A DNA stretch of 64,000 nucleotides from Cryobacterium tagatosivorans (GTDB lineage: Bacteria > Actinomycetota > Actinomycetes > Actinomycetales > Microbacteriaceae). Both the position numbers and the translations under genes were made by a program. Numbering within the stretch: the stretch's first letter is position 1; the number at the start of each line of letters is the position of its first letter. Shown in pieces: positions 9,556 to 18,091 of this stretch. The stretch is taken from assembly GCF_004402215.1 (NCBI RefSeq), contig NZ_SOEZ01000078.1:48667-112666 (forward strand), written 5' to 3'. The notes beneath the pieces are model-generated. The model was given only the letters and a program-made list of their open reading frames with translations. It was not told where the DNA came from and made no database searches.

Positions 9556-10421
9556 TGCGAGCCTTCGTCCTCGGTCAGTTGGCCGGTGAGTTGGCCGGTG
9601 GGCTGGCCGGCCTGCCGGCCGCTGAATTGTCCCGGCAGGCGCCCGCCGCCCGGAGCGCCGGCGAAGGCCTGGGCCACTCCGAGCCAGTCCTCGGCCGCGC
9701 CCGGCGTCGCCCGGAGGGCTGTGTCCGCACGGTGTCGCCGCTGGGTCACGACCAGCGCGAAGTCGTTGGCGCTGCCGGTGATCCGGTCCGCGGCATCGGC
9801 CGGACCCCAGGCCCACCGGCCTCCGCCCGGGGCCAAGAGCTCGACCCGCACGTCTTCCGGGGGAGCGCCCCGCCCGCGCAGTTCGTAGGCGAAGCCTCGG
9901 GTGATGACCCCGAGGTGGCACACGTGCCGCACCCGGTCCGTGGCCTGGTGCTCCAGTCCCAGCGCGTCGTAGACGTCCTGGCCGTGGGCCCACGTCTCCA
10001 TGAGCCGGGCCGTCGCGGCGGAGGCGGCGCTCATCGAGGGGCCGAACCACGCGGTGCGTGCCCCGGGGCCCGCCTCGGCGAGCACCCGGCCGAGCGCGGC
10101 ATGGCTGTCCGTGAACCAGCGCAGGGTGTCGTCCGGTGCGAGCGCCGTGCGCTGTGCGTTGGTGACGTCGACCCAATCCGGTCCGGCCGCGCGGAGTTCG
10201 TCGGCGGCGGCCCCGAACCCTTCCGGGTCGGTGAAGCCGAGCAGCGCGAGATCGCCGAAGAAGGCCAGGTGCACGACCTGGTCGTGGATGTCCCAGCCCG
10301 CCGCCGGAGTGGCGAGCAACCACTCCGCGGCGGAGAGCCGGCGGAGCGCGTTTGCCAGCTCAGCGCTCTCCGTCGCGAGGTCGCGCAGGAGAGACGCGAA
10401 GCTCCGGTCATCCATGGCCAT
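9552..10421 (-). CDS. TIGR03084-like (DinB/maleylpyruvate isomerase N-terminal fold) protein
   Basis: A 289-residue protein with the mycothiol-dependent maleylpyruvate isomerase N-terminal / DinB four-helix metal-binding fold. Likely metal histidines are in DIHDQVVHLAFFGD and METWAHGQDVYDAL. The arrangement matches the actinobacterial TIGR03084 family, often encoded beside acyl-CoA metabolism genes, whose reaction I do not know. The ATG at 10421 has GGAGG five bases upstream. The C-terminal tail is a low-complexity run of short GQ repeats that looks disordered. The gene is followed by the tetR gene with a four-base overlap. Confidence 0.7.
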   Translation of the reverse strand: MAMDDRSFASLLRDLATESAELANALRRLSAAEWLLATPAAGWDIHDQVVHLAFFGDLALLGFTDPEGFGAAADELRAAGPDWVDVTNAQRTALAPDDTLRWFTDSHAALGRVLAEAGPGARTAWFGPSMSAASAATARLMETWAHGQDVYDALGLEHQATDRVRHVCHLGVITRGFAYELRGRGAPPEDVRVELLAPGGGRWAWGPADAADRITGSANDFALVVTQRRHRADTALRATPGAAEDWLGVAQAFAGAPGGGRLPGQFSGRQAGQPTGQLTGQLTEDEGSQ

Positions 10422-10594
10422 GGGCGCCTCCAGACGTTGGGTTTCTCCGAGTTTAACGAATGTGAATCGCCGATCACCGGAATTCCCTGCTCGACACGCC
10501 TCCGCGGCCCGCCCTGCCCCCGATCCGGCGGCCGTGGGCTGTATCCTTCTGGCGTAGGGCGGCATGTCTGCGCCTGCGGTAACAAGGGAAAACA
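10422..10594. promoter_or_regulatory. Divergent promoter region of the TIGR03084-tetR operon and the GGDEF-EAL gene
   Basis: A 173-bp gap between divergent genes. On the minus strand a TAAACT -10-like hexamer ends about 28 bases before the ATG at 10421. On the plus strand TATCCT at 10542-10547 could be the -10 box for the GGDEF-EAL gene, giving a leader of about 40 bases. These assignments rest on the TANNNT pattern only and no convincing -35 boxes were found. Confidence 0.3.
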
Positions 10595-13552
10595 TTGCAG
10601 TTGGTCGGGCGTTTCGGTGCGGTCCTTGTTGGCGCGGCTGCGTTGACCGTGCTGTTGGCGTGGTACACCACCGGCGGGGCGGCGCTGGCGGGCATGATGC
10701 CCGGACTCCTCGCGATGAAGCCGACGTCGGCGCTGGGGCTGGTGCTCCTGTCGATCGCCCTGGTCGCTTACGCGCGCCCACGGGTCACGGTGGTCCTGGG
10801 CGTCGCGGTGTTCGCCATCGGCGGCCTGTCGCTCGCGGAGTACGCTTTGGGAACTTCCCTCGGCGTCGACACGCTGCTGCCCGGAATCGAGTTCAACGGG
10901 GACGCGCCGAGGATGGCGCCGTCCACGGCCCTCTCGCTGTTCGTGCTGGGCGGCTCCGTGATGTCGAGCCGGTGGGCGCGCAGCACGCTGACGCTCGGCC
11001 TCGCCTTTGTCGCCCTGGGCGTCAGCCAGATCGCGATCCTCGGCTACGTCTACGGCGTTTCCTCGTTGTACACCGTCGGCGGGTACACCAGCATGGCCCT
11101 GCTCACCGCCGTCGGGATCGCTTTGCTGTCCGGGGTGATACTCCTGCAGCACCCCTCCGTTGGCCTGGCCGCGCTGGCCGGCGACTCCGGCAGTGCCGGA
11201 AGGCTGGTACGTCCGGCGATTCCCTTCTTCATCCTCGGGCCCTTCGCCCTGGGCTGGCTGTTCCTGACCGCGCAGCGCCTCGGGTGGTTCGACACCCCGT
11301 TCGCCGTCGCGGCGCTGGTGCTGAGCATGACCATCCTCGGCTCCGCGTTGACCTGGGTAGCCGCCCTGAGGCTGCGCGAACTCGACCGGCAACGCGACGG
11401 CGCCCTCGCCACGCTGGCCGAGACGAACCGCATGCTCGAGACCACGGTCCAGGCACGAACGCACGAGCTGGCGGAGACCGCCGACGCACTCCAGGCGCTC
11501 GTTCGGCTCGCGCCGGTGGGCATCGTGCAGCTCGACAGCCAGGGCGGGCTGCTCACGGCAAACAACCAGTGGCTCAGCGTGAGCGGCCTGACCCTGGACG
11601 AGTCCCTGGGCGCCGGCTGGGCTTCGGCGCTTCACCCCGACGACGCCGACCGGGTGCTCGCCGAATGGGGAGAGTGCGTCTCGGCCGGTACCGCCTACTC
11701 GAGCACGGTGCGCTTTCGCACTCCGGACGGGCAGGTCAATTCGGTGCAGGTCACCACGACGCCGATTCGCGACCGGGGAACCGTGACAGGGCATCTTGCC
11801 AGCGTCACGGACGTGACCGCCCTGCGTGCCGCGGAGCAGGCGGCGTCGGCCGCTCGCGCGCGGTTCGAGGCGGCCTTCGCCTGGTCACCGCTCGGAACGG
11901 CCATCGTGTCACTTGACGGCCGGGTGCTGGAAGCCAACCGGCGCCTCTTCGAGCTGGCCGGCCGGTCCACCGACGTCCTGGGCGGGCCCATCGAGGCCGT
12001 ATTCCTGCCGCTCGAAACCGTCGGCGCGGATGCCCGTCGGGGCGGGCCCCTCGAGAGCTCCCGGCAGCGCGTGGACCGACGGATGCGGCGCAGCGACGCC
12101 GAGGAAACCTGGGTGAAGGTCAGTGTCGCCCAGATCCATGAAGGCGAGCACGTGGGAGGTGTGCTGTACCAACTGGAGGACATCACGGCCCGCAGGCTGG
12201 CCGAGGCGCGCGTGGAACACCTCGCCTTCCACGACCCGCTGACAAACCTGCCCAACCGGCTGCTCCTGCTCGACCGGCTGTCCCAGGCCCTGCTGCAGGC
12301 GGCACGCCACGGCCGGGGAGTCGCCGTGCTCTTCATCGACCTGGACCGGTTCAAGGTCGTCAATGACAGCCTCGGTCACCACTCCGGCGACGCGGTCCTG
12401 GTCGAGGTGGCCGCGAGGCTCCGCCAGGGCGCACGGGCGTCGGACACCGTGGCTCGCATCGGCGGTGACGAATTCGTCGTCGTCTGCCCCGATGTCGACA
12501 GCAGCCGGGACGTCGCCCACCTCGCGGATGCCCTGCAGAAGTCCGTCGCCCTGCCGATCGAGATCGGCGAGCACGTCGCATCCGTCGACGCCAGCATCGG
12601 CATCGCCTTCGGGGTCGGCCACGACGACCCGGAAGCGATCCTGCGCGACGCGGATCAGGCGATGTACCTGGCGAAGGACCGCGGGCGCGCGCGTTACGAG
12701 GTATTCGACGACGATCTGCGTGGGCGGATCGACCGGCGCCTCGACACGGAGATCGCCCTGCGGAGCGCGGTGGACCTCGGCCAGATCGAGACCTGGTACC
12801 AGCCGATCGTGGACCTCCGGGAACGGACCGTCGTGGCCACCGAAGCGCTCGCACGCTGGCGTCGGCCCGAGCGCGGGCTGGTGATGCCGGGAGAATTCAT
12901 CGCGATCGCCGAAGAGGTGGGGCTGATCAAGGAGATCGGCAGCACGGTCCTCGGCCAGGCGTGCCTGGCGGCCACGGCGCTGGAGGGGGGCATGGCCGTC
13001 AGCGTCAACGTTTCTCCGCGGCAATTCGTCCGAGACGACTTCGGCGCCGTGGTCAAACGAGCGCTCAGCACCTCGGGGCTCGCGCCGAACCAGCTCTGGC
13101 TGGAACTGACCGAAAGCGCCGTGATGGATGCCATCGGCTCGGCGGCCAGGACCTTCCAGGAACTCCGCGACCTGGGCGTGCGCCTGGCCATCGACGACTT
13201 CGGCACGGGTTACTCGTCGTTCACCCACCTCCGGGAATTCGACGTCGACCTGCTGAAGATCGACATGACGTTCGTGCGCGATATCGAAAACTCGGCACGC
13301 GATCGCGCCATCGTCGAGGGCGTCGTGCGGTTGGCGGATTCGCTGAAGCTGGAGGTCGTCGCGGAAGGCATTGAGACGACGGGCCAGCTGGAGCTGCTGC
13401 GGGAAATGGGTTGCCGCTACGGGCAGGGCTACCTGTTCTCGAAGCCCGCGCCGCAGGCGGCACCGGTCGTGCACTTCGAGGGTTTCCTGGCGAGTTCGAC
13501 CGCAATATCCTCCCGCGAAACCGCAGTTGTGCGCGCTAAACGGCACGAATAA
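10595..13552 (+). CDS. Membrane-anchored PAS-PAS-GGDEF-EAL cyclic-di-GMP enzyme
   Basis: A 985-residue sensor that may both make and degrade cyclic di-GMP. The start is TTG at 10595, with AAGGGA five bases upstream. Residues 1-270 hold about eight membrane segments. They are followed by a coiled linker, two PAS domains (about 295-415 and 420-540), a GGDEF domain with intact GGDEF at 623-627 and an inhibitory RxxD site at 614-617, and an EAL domain with EAL at 750-752. The EAL catalytic set looks complete (NVSPRQF, ELTES, DDFGTGYSS, LLKIDMTFV, EGIET, QGYLFSKP), so phosphodiesterase activity is likely. Which activity dominates cannot be read from sequence. Its last codons lie inside a 23-bp inverted repeat. 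It may control motility encoded further right. Confidence 0.93.
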   Translation: MQLVGRFGAVLVGAAALTVLLAWYTTGGAALAGMMPGLLAMKPTSALGLVLLSIALVAYARPRVTVVLGVAVFAIGGLSLAEYALGTSLGVDTLLPGIEFNGDAPRMAPSTALSLFVLGGSVMSSRWARSTLTLGLAFVALGVSQIAILGYVYGVSSLYTVGGYTSMALLTAVGIALLSGVILLQHPSVGLAALAGDSGSAGRLVRPAIPFFILGPFALGWLFLTAQRLGWFDTPFAVAALVLSMTILGSALTWVAALRLRELDRQRDGALATLAETNRMLETTVQARTHELAETADALQALVRLAPVGIVQLDSQGGLLTANNQWLSVSGLTLDESLGAGWASALHPDDADRVLAEWGECVSAGTAYSSTVRFRTPDGQVNSVQVTTTPIRDRGTVTGHLASVTDVTALRAAEQAASAARARFEAAFAWSPLGTAIVSLDGRVLEANRRLFELAGRSTDVLGGPIEAVFLPLETVGADARRGGPLESSRQRVDRRMRRSDAEETWVKVSVAQIHEGEHVGGVLYQLEDITARRLAEARVEHLAFHDPLTNLPNRLLLLDRLSQALLQAARHGRGVAVLFIDLDRFKVVNDSLGHHSGDAVLVEVAARLRQGARASDTVARIGGDEFVVVCPDVDSSRDVAHLADALQKSVALPIEIGEHVASVDASIGIAFGVGHDDPEAILRDADQAMYLAKDRGRARYEVFDDDLRGRIDRRLDTEIALRSAVDLGQIETWYQPIVDLRERTVVATEALARWRRPERGLVMPGEFIAIAEEVGLIKEIGSTVLGQACLAATALEGGMAVSVNVSPRQFVRDDFGAVVKRALSTSGLAPNQLWLELTESAVMDAIGSAARTFQELRDLGVRLAIDDFGTGYSSFTHLREFDVDLLKIDMTFVRDIENSARDRAIVEGVVRLADSLKLEVVAEGIETTGQLELLREMGCRYGQGYLFSKPAPQAAPVVHFEGFLASSTAISSRETAVVRAKRHE

Positions 13553-13576
13553 AGCGCACAACTGCGGTTTCGCGGG
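13512..13576. terminator. Perfect 23-bp inverted repeat between convergent genes
   Basis: Arms 13512-13534 and 13554-13576 are exact reverse complements around a 19-base loop. The left arm and loop contain the last codons and stop of the GGDEF-EAL gene; the right arm ends seven bases before the end of the ligase gene. The hairpin can form in both transcripts, so it probably acts as a two-way terminator, although no T tract follows. The core ACAACTGCGG resembles ACAACTGTGG in the inverted repeat at 38719. Confidence 0.7.
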
Positions 13577-13582
13577 GGTGGG

Positions 13583-14644
13583 TCAGAGCAGCACGCGGCT
13601 GAGGTCATACGCGACCGGACGCTCGAGCTGCTCGAACGTGCAGGACCGGGCGTCGCGGTCGGGGCGCCAGCGGAAGAACTGGGCCGTGTGGCGAAACCGC
13701 GCGCCCTCCATCTGGTCGTAGCGCACCTCGAGCACCCGGGTGGGCCGCACGCGCACGTACGAGGTGTCCCGGCCGGCGGAGAATCGGCTGCGCTCCGTCT
13801 CGCCGCGCACCATCTCGCCCGCGTCGTCGCGGAGCACGAGCGGCGCGAGTTCATCGACCAGTTCGAGCCGGCGGGCATAGGTGAACGCGGATGCTCCGCC
13901 GACGTTGACCAGGTTCCCGTTGTCGTCGTGGAGCCCCAGCAGCAGCGAGCCCACCCCGGAGCCGCTCGCGTGGACGCGGTAGCCGAGGAGCACGACGTCC
14001 GCCGTGCGCTGATGCTTGGTCTTCAGCATCACGCGCTTGCCGGGGGCGTAGGCGGCGGCCAGAGGCTTTGCGACGACGCCGTCGAGGCCCGCGCCTTCGA
14101 ACTCGACCAGCCAGCGGCGGGCGAGCTCCACGTCCGTGGTGACCTGGGTCAGGTGGATCGGGGCCCCGAGTCCGCCCAGCAGCTCTTCGAGCGCCGTGCG
14201 GCGCTGCCCGAACGGGACATCGAGCCAGGAGGTATCGCTCTGGCCGAGCAGGTCGAACGCCACGAACACCGCCGGCGTCAGCTCGGCGAGGGTGCGGATG
14301 CGGCTGGCCGCCGGGTGGATGCGCTGGGAGAGGGTTTCCCAATCGAGCCGTTCGCGCCCGGGGGCCCCGGTGCGGACGACGATCTCGCCGTCGAGGATGC
14401 ACGGCCCCGGCAGCAGCCGGGTGAAGGCGTCGGTCAGCTCCGGGAAATAGCGCGTCAGCGGCTTCGACCCCCTGCTGCCGATTTCGCAGGTATCGCCGTC
14501 GAAGTAGACGATGCCCCGGAAGCCGTCCCACTTCGGTTCGTACGAGAGTCCGCCCGGCACGCTGTCCGGTTCCGGTACCGTTCCGACCGCCTTCGCGAGC
14601 ATGGGCGAGATCGGGGATGCCGCGGAGAGCGTCATGCCGAGCAC
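13583..14644 (-). CDS. ligC: ATP-dependent DNA ligase (LigC/LigD ligase-domain type)
   Basis: A 353-residue ATP-dependent ligase that seals nicks, including those made in end joining. The adenylation lysine is in YEPKWDGFRG (motif I). Motif III (VFVAFDLLG), motif IV (GLDGVVAKPL) and motif V (RVMLKTKHQRTADVVLLGYR) follow, and the OB-fold domain fills residues about 205-353. No nuclease or polymerase domain is attached, so together with the polymerase gene at the left edge this looks like a split NHEJ system. GTG at 14644 and ATG at 14635 are both possible starts; neither has a strong ribosome site. The 5' leader contains an inverted repeat at 14660-14714. Confidence 0.9.
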   Translation of the reverse strand: MLGMTLSAASPISPMLAKAVGTVPEPDSVPGGLSYEPKWDGFRGIVYFDGDTCEIGSRGSKPLTRYFPELTDAFTRLLPGPCILDGEIVVRTGAPGRERLDWETLSQRIHPAASRIRTLAELTPAVFVAFDLLGQSDTSWLDVPFGQRRTALEELLGGLGAPIHLTQVTTDVELARRWLVEFEGAGLDGVVAKPLAAAYAPGKRVMLKTKHQRTADVVLLGYRVHASGSGVGSLLLGLHDDNGNLVNVGGASAFTYARRLELVDELAPLVLRDDAGEMVRGETERSRFSAGRDTSYVRVRPTRVLEVRYDQMEGARFRHTAQFFRWRPDRDARSCTFEQLERPVAYDLSRVLL

Positions 14645-14659
14645 GGCGCGAGGCAGGAG

Positions 14660-14714
14660 GAGAGCCCCGGGTCACACATAGTCGATTCTCATCTCCTTTG
14701 CCGCCGGGGCTCTC
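14660..14714. promoter_or_regulatory. 11-bp inverted repeat in the divergent ligase/ABC leader region
   Basis: GAGAGCCCCGG at 14660-14670 and its exact reverse complement at 14704-14714 are separated by 33 bases. The pair lies just upstream of the ligase start, so it could fold in the ligase mRNA leader or act as an operator between the divergent promoters. The long loop makes either role uncertain. Confidence 0.35.
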
Positions 14715-14833
14715 GGTTTCATATTAACTCCGACTTTCGTTCTCCGCTAGGGCCTGCGCCGGGAGGCCTATCGACCGCGCGGACCGAGGATTAACATCGG
14801 GGCACACGGGGGTCAACGCAGGGGAGTGGTGCC

Positions 14834-15775
14834 GTGATTGCGGTCAAGGTCGACGGTCTTCGAAAGCGGTACGGCGGGGTCACGGTGCTCGATGACCTGT
14901 CGTTCACCATCGAGCAGGGTGAGATCTTCGCGCTGCTCGGCCCGAACGGCGCCGGGAAGACGACGGCCGTCGAAATCCTGGAAGGGCACCGGCGTCCGGA
15001 CGGCGGCACCGTGGAGGTGCTGGGCTTCGATCCCCAGACCGGCGGGCGAGAGTTCCGGGAACGCATCGGGATCGTGCTGCAGGAGGCGGGGTTCGACGAG
15101 GACTTCACCGTGCGGGAGCTCGTGAGCCTGTATCGCGGAATGTACCCCCGGCGCCTCGGCGTCGAGGCCGTGATCGGCCAGGTCGGCCTGTCCGACAAGA
15201 AGAACGCCCGCGTCAAGACGCTCTCCGGCGGGCAGCGCCGGCGCCTGGACCTGGCCCTCGGGCTCGTGGGCGACCCGGAGCTATTGTTCCTGGACGAACC
15301 GACGACCGGCTTCGACCCCTCCGCACGCCGGCGGGCCTGGGACCTCGTCGAAGGGCTTCGAGACCTGGGCAAGACGGTGCTGCTGACCACGCACTATCTG
15401 GACGAGGCCGAACACCTTGCCGACCGGGTGGCCGTGATCGTCCGCGGACGGCTGGTGGCGCTGGGGACGCCGGACGAGCTTGCCGCGGAACAGCACGACG
15501 CCGTGGTCTCCTTCCGGCTGCCGGATGGCGTCGGCATCGGGGAGCTCCCCTCCCTGGGGGCGGCCCCGGTTGCCGAGGGGGTCGGGTGGGTCGTGGAAAC
15601 GGACCACCCCGCCGCAGTGCTCCACACGCTCACCGGGTGGGCGCTGGACCGCGGGGGTGAGTTGCCCGCGCTGGGCCTGCGCCGTCCGTCCCTCGAGGAC
15701 GCGTACCTGGCACTGATCGGGGGCGTGGCCACGGGGGAGGACGTCTCATCGCCGGCCCCGTCGCGGCAGCCATGA
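14834..15775 (+). CDS. ABC transporter ATP-binding protein (DRA/CcmA-type exporter)
   Basis: A 313-residue ATPase of the drug/antibiotic exporter class. Walker A is GPNGAGKTT, the signature is LSGGQRRRLDLAL, Walker B is ELLFLDEPTTGFD, and the switch histidine is in LLTTHYLDEA. The C-terminal 90 residues form the extra domain typical of DrrA-like ATPases. It starts with GTG after a GGGGAG ribosome site and overlaps the permease gene by four bases (ATGA), so it should power that permease. The substrate is unknown. Confidence 0.92.
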   Translation: MIAVKVDGLRKRYGGVTVLDDLSFTIEQGEIFALLGPNGAGKTTAVEILEGHRRPDGGTVEVLGFDPQTGGREFRERIGIVLQEAGFDEDFTVRELVSLYRGMYPRRLGVEAVIGQVGLSDKKNARVKTLSGGQRRRLDLALGLVGDPELLFLDEPTTGFDPSARRRAWDLVEGLRDLGKTVLLTTHYLDEAEHLADRVAVIVRGRLVALGTPDELAAEQHDAVVSFRLPDGVGIGELPSLGAAPVAEGVGWVVETDHPAAVLHTLTGWALDRGGELPALGLRRPSLEDAYLALIGGVATGEDVSSPAPSRQP

Positions 15776-17430
15776 CCAGGCCGGCCGCGCCGGTCCGGGC
15801 GGCAGAGGCGGGGCGTCCGGCCGCGGCCCGGCTGGCCCTGGCCCAGGTCGGTTATGCCGTCAGGGCACTGTGGCGCACCAGGATGGTCCTCATTTTCACG
15901 TTTGCCATGCCCATCGTCTGGCTCGTGGTCATCGGCATCGTGGCCGGGAACGAGACCGTCGACCCGGTATCGGGCGTTCGGGTGATGCAGTTCGTGACGC
16001 CGGTCGCGGTGGCGATGGGCACCTTCTTCGCCACCTTCCCCACCCTGGCGACCTCGCTGTCCGAGGCCAGGGACGGCGGTGTCCTGAAGCGCCTGCGCGG
16101 AACGCCGCTGCCCGCCTGGGCCTACCTGGCCGGGCAGATCGGCGCGGCCCTCATCTTCGCGGTGGCCTCCCTCGCGGTCACCCTGGCGGTCGCCGTCGTC
16201 GCCTACGGCGTGGAGGTGCGGGCGGAGACCGCCCTGGCCCTGGTGGTGACCCTCCTGGTGGGCATCGCGTCCTTTTCCGCGCTCGGCCTGGCCGTCGCCA
16301 CGGTGTCCGCCACGGCCGCCATGGCCCAGGCGATCGCCATCGGCGCGTCCATCGTGCTGGCCTTCATCTCCGGCATGTTCGTGATCGGCGGTGAACTTCC
16401 CGAATGGCTGTCCCGCATCGCCGCCGCGTTCCCGCTCAAGCCCTACACGGATGCCTTGAAGACGCAGTTCGACCCGTTCGAGGAAGGCTCCGGCTGGGAC
16501 CCGGCCGCGCTGGCGATCGTCGCGGCCTGGGGGGTGGCCGGCACGCTGGTCGCCGTCTGGGCGTTCCGCCGGCAGCCGCGCTCCGTGCGCACGCACGCAC
16601 CGGGCGTAGCCGAAGCCGGGCCGGCCGCGCGCGAGAAGGCCGGCGCCCCCGGCCCGGCGAGAACGGCCAGGCGGCCTTCGGCCTCGCGGCTGGTGTTCGA
16701 CCAGGCGCGCGCCGCGAACCGGGCAACCTGGCGCGACCCCGGATCCCTCCTCTTCGTCGTCATCCCGGTCGGGCTCTACGCGCTGCTGCTGACGATGCAG
16801 GGCAACGTGGTGCTGCCGGGCGGGATGCCGTTCGCCACCTTCTTCGCCGCCAGCATGATCACCTGGGGGGCCGGCACGGCTGTCTTCATGAACCTGCCAG
16901 AGGCGGTGGCCCGCGCGCGCGACCGGGGCGGACTCAAGCGCCTGCGCGGCACGCCGCTGTCGGCGAGCCAATACCTGGTCGGGGTCACCGCCGCGGGGCT
17001 CGCCCTGACCTTCCTGATCGCCGTGCTCGTCCTGGCCACCGGCTACGCCTTCTTCGGGCTGCGGATCCCGGCGGCGGGCCTGGCCCTGGGGGTGCTGGTC
17101 GTCCTGCTCGGGACCCTGACGCTGGCCGCCTGTGGATTCCTGCTGGCGGCCCTGGTGCCCAACGCTCGCGCCGTCGGGGCGGTCGGGCTGATGTTCCTGT
17201 TCGTGCTCTCGTTCGCCTCCGACGTATTCATCGGCGGCGGGGGACCGGACTGGCTCAGCACCTTCGGCTCGCTGTTCCCGCTCAAGCACCTGCAGAACGC
17301 CCTCGCCGACGCCTGGGATCCGGGCGGACCGGTGCTGGACTGGGTCCACTACGCGGTGCTGCTCGTCTGGGCGGCCGGCGCCGCTGCGCTGGCGGTGCGA
17401 TTCTTTCGCTGGGAGCCGCGTCGGGCGTGA
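15772..17430 (+). CDS. ABC-2 type permease with two fused half-transporter modules
   Basis: A 552-residue membrane protein made of two homologous ABC-2 permease halves (about 20-270 and 300-550). Each half has about six membrane segments and repeats the same cytoplasmic coupling motif: GGVLKRLRGTPLPAWAYL in the first and GGLKRLRGTPLSASQYL in the second. Each ends with a PLKPYTDAL or PLKHLQNAL segment before the last helix. A polar Ala/Arg-rich linker (about 265-305) joins the halves. Most ABC-2 permeases are single halves that dimerise, so this chain probably supplies the whole channel for the ATPase encoded just upstream. Confidence 0.88.
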   Translation: MTRPAAPVRAAEAGRPAAARLALAQVGYAVRALWRTRMVLIFTFAMPIVWLVVIGIVAGNETVDPVSGVRVMQFVTPVAVAMGTFFATFPTLATSLSEARDGGVLKRLRGTPLPAWAYLAGQIGAALIFAVASLAVTLAVAVVAYGVEVRAETALALVVTLLVGIASFSALGLAVATVSATAAMAQAIAIGASIVLAFISGMFVIGGELPEWLSRIAAAFPLKPYTDALKTQFDPFEEGSGWDPAALAIVAAWGVAGTLVAVWAFRRQPRSVRTHAPGVAEAGPAAREKAGAPGPARTARRPSASRLVFDQARAANRATWRDPGSLLFVVIPVGLYALLLTMQGNVVLPGGMPFATFFAASMITWGAGTAVFMNLPEAVARARDRGGLKRLRGTPLSASQYLVGVTAAGLALTFLIAVLVLATGYAFFGLRIPAAGLALGVLVVLLGTLTLAACGFLLAALVPNARAVGAVGLMFLFVLSFASDVFIGGGGPDWLSTFGSLFPLKHLQNALADAWDPGGPVLDWVHYAVLLVWAAGAAALAVRFFRWEPRRA

Positions 17431-17445
17431 GCCTGGGCCCCGGTC

Positions 17446-17475
17446 GGTTATGCCCCCGTTGGCTATGCCCCCGTT
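17446..17475. repeat. Two tandem 15-bp repeats at the flavodoxin gene end
   Basis: The 15-bp unit GG(T/C)TATGCCCCCGTT occurs twice in a row. The right copy encodes the last residues and TAG stop of the flavodoxin gene; the left copy lies past the stop in the short gap to the convergent permease gene and would offer a second in-frame stop. Confidence 0.8.
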
Positions 17476-18002
17476 GGCGCAGACGCCAGTTCCTGGGCGA
17501 TGCCTTGCGCCCACGCGTCGATCGCGGGCCAGTCCCGGAAGTCTCCGTTGGGCAGGATCTTCTCCACGGCGGGAATCCTGCTGACCAGGCGGTCGCGTCC
17601 CCGGAGCCTCGAGAGGTCCATCGCCCCGAAGAAGACCTGCACGTTGCGGGGCTTGATGCTCTCCGCGAATTCCGCGAACTGTTTCGGCTGCGCCTGGACG
17701 AGCACATCTCGGCCCTCGGCATCCGTGCGCTCCGTGCCGAGGGGGCCGCTGCTGAACAGCCACACCGCGCGGGCGGCGAGCAGGTCGCGGTGCCGCCGCA
17801 CGAACCTGGTCGCGTCCTTGCGCCACGAGCCCATGTAGGCTGACGCGCCGATCACGAAGGCGTCGTAGGCTGCGGGGTCGTCCACCGACTCCACCGGGCG
17901 CGCATCCGCTTCGACGCCGGCCGTCCGCAGCGCGGCCGCGATCCGCTCGGCAATGCCCTCGGTGGCGCCGTATTTGCTCGAGTACGCGACGAGTACCGTC
18001 AT
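17463..18002 (-). CDS. Flavodoxin domain protein
   Basis: A 179-residue flavodoxin-fold protein that should bind FMN. The phosphate-binding loop is at the N terminus (MTVLVAYSSKYGATEGIAERI), followed by GASAYMGSWRKDATRF and LFSSGPLGTE, which shape the flavin site. The start at 18000-18002 has AAGGAG at correct spacing. It resembles the single-domain flavodoxins related to menaquinone-dependent protoporphyrinogen oxidase, but there are no haem genes nearby, so its electron partners are unknown. It stands alone, separated from the cyclase gene by about 90 bases. Confidence 0.85.
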   Translation of the reverse strand: MTVLVAYSSKYGATEGIAERIAAALRTAGVEADARPVESVDDPAAYDAFVIGASAYMGSWRKDATRFVRRHRDLLAARAVWLFSSGPLGTERTDAEGRDVLVQAQPKQFAEFAESIKPRNVQVFFGAMDLSRLRGRDRLVSRIPAVEKILPNGDFRDWPAIDAWAQGIAQELASAPTGA

Positions 18003-18091
18003 GGGGATCTCCTTCAGCTCCTGGTGTGTCTTCGGATCCTGGGTGCTCTTCGCGACAATACACTCGGGCGTTCCGTTCGGAGCGTGCCTGT

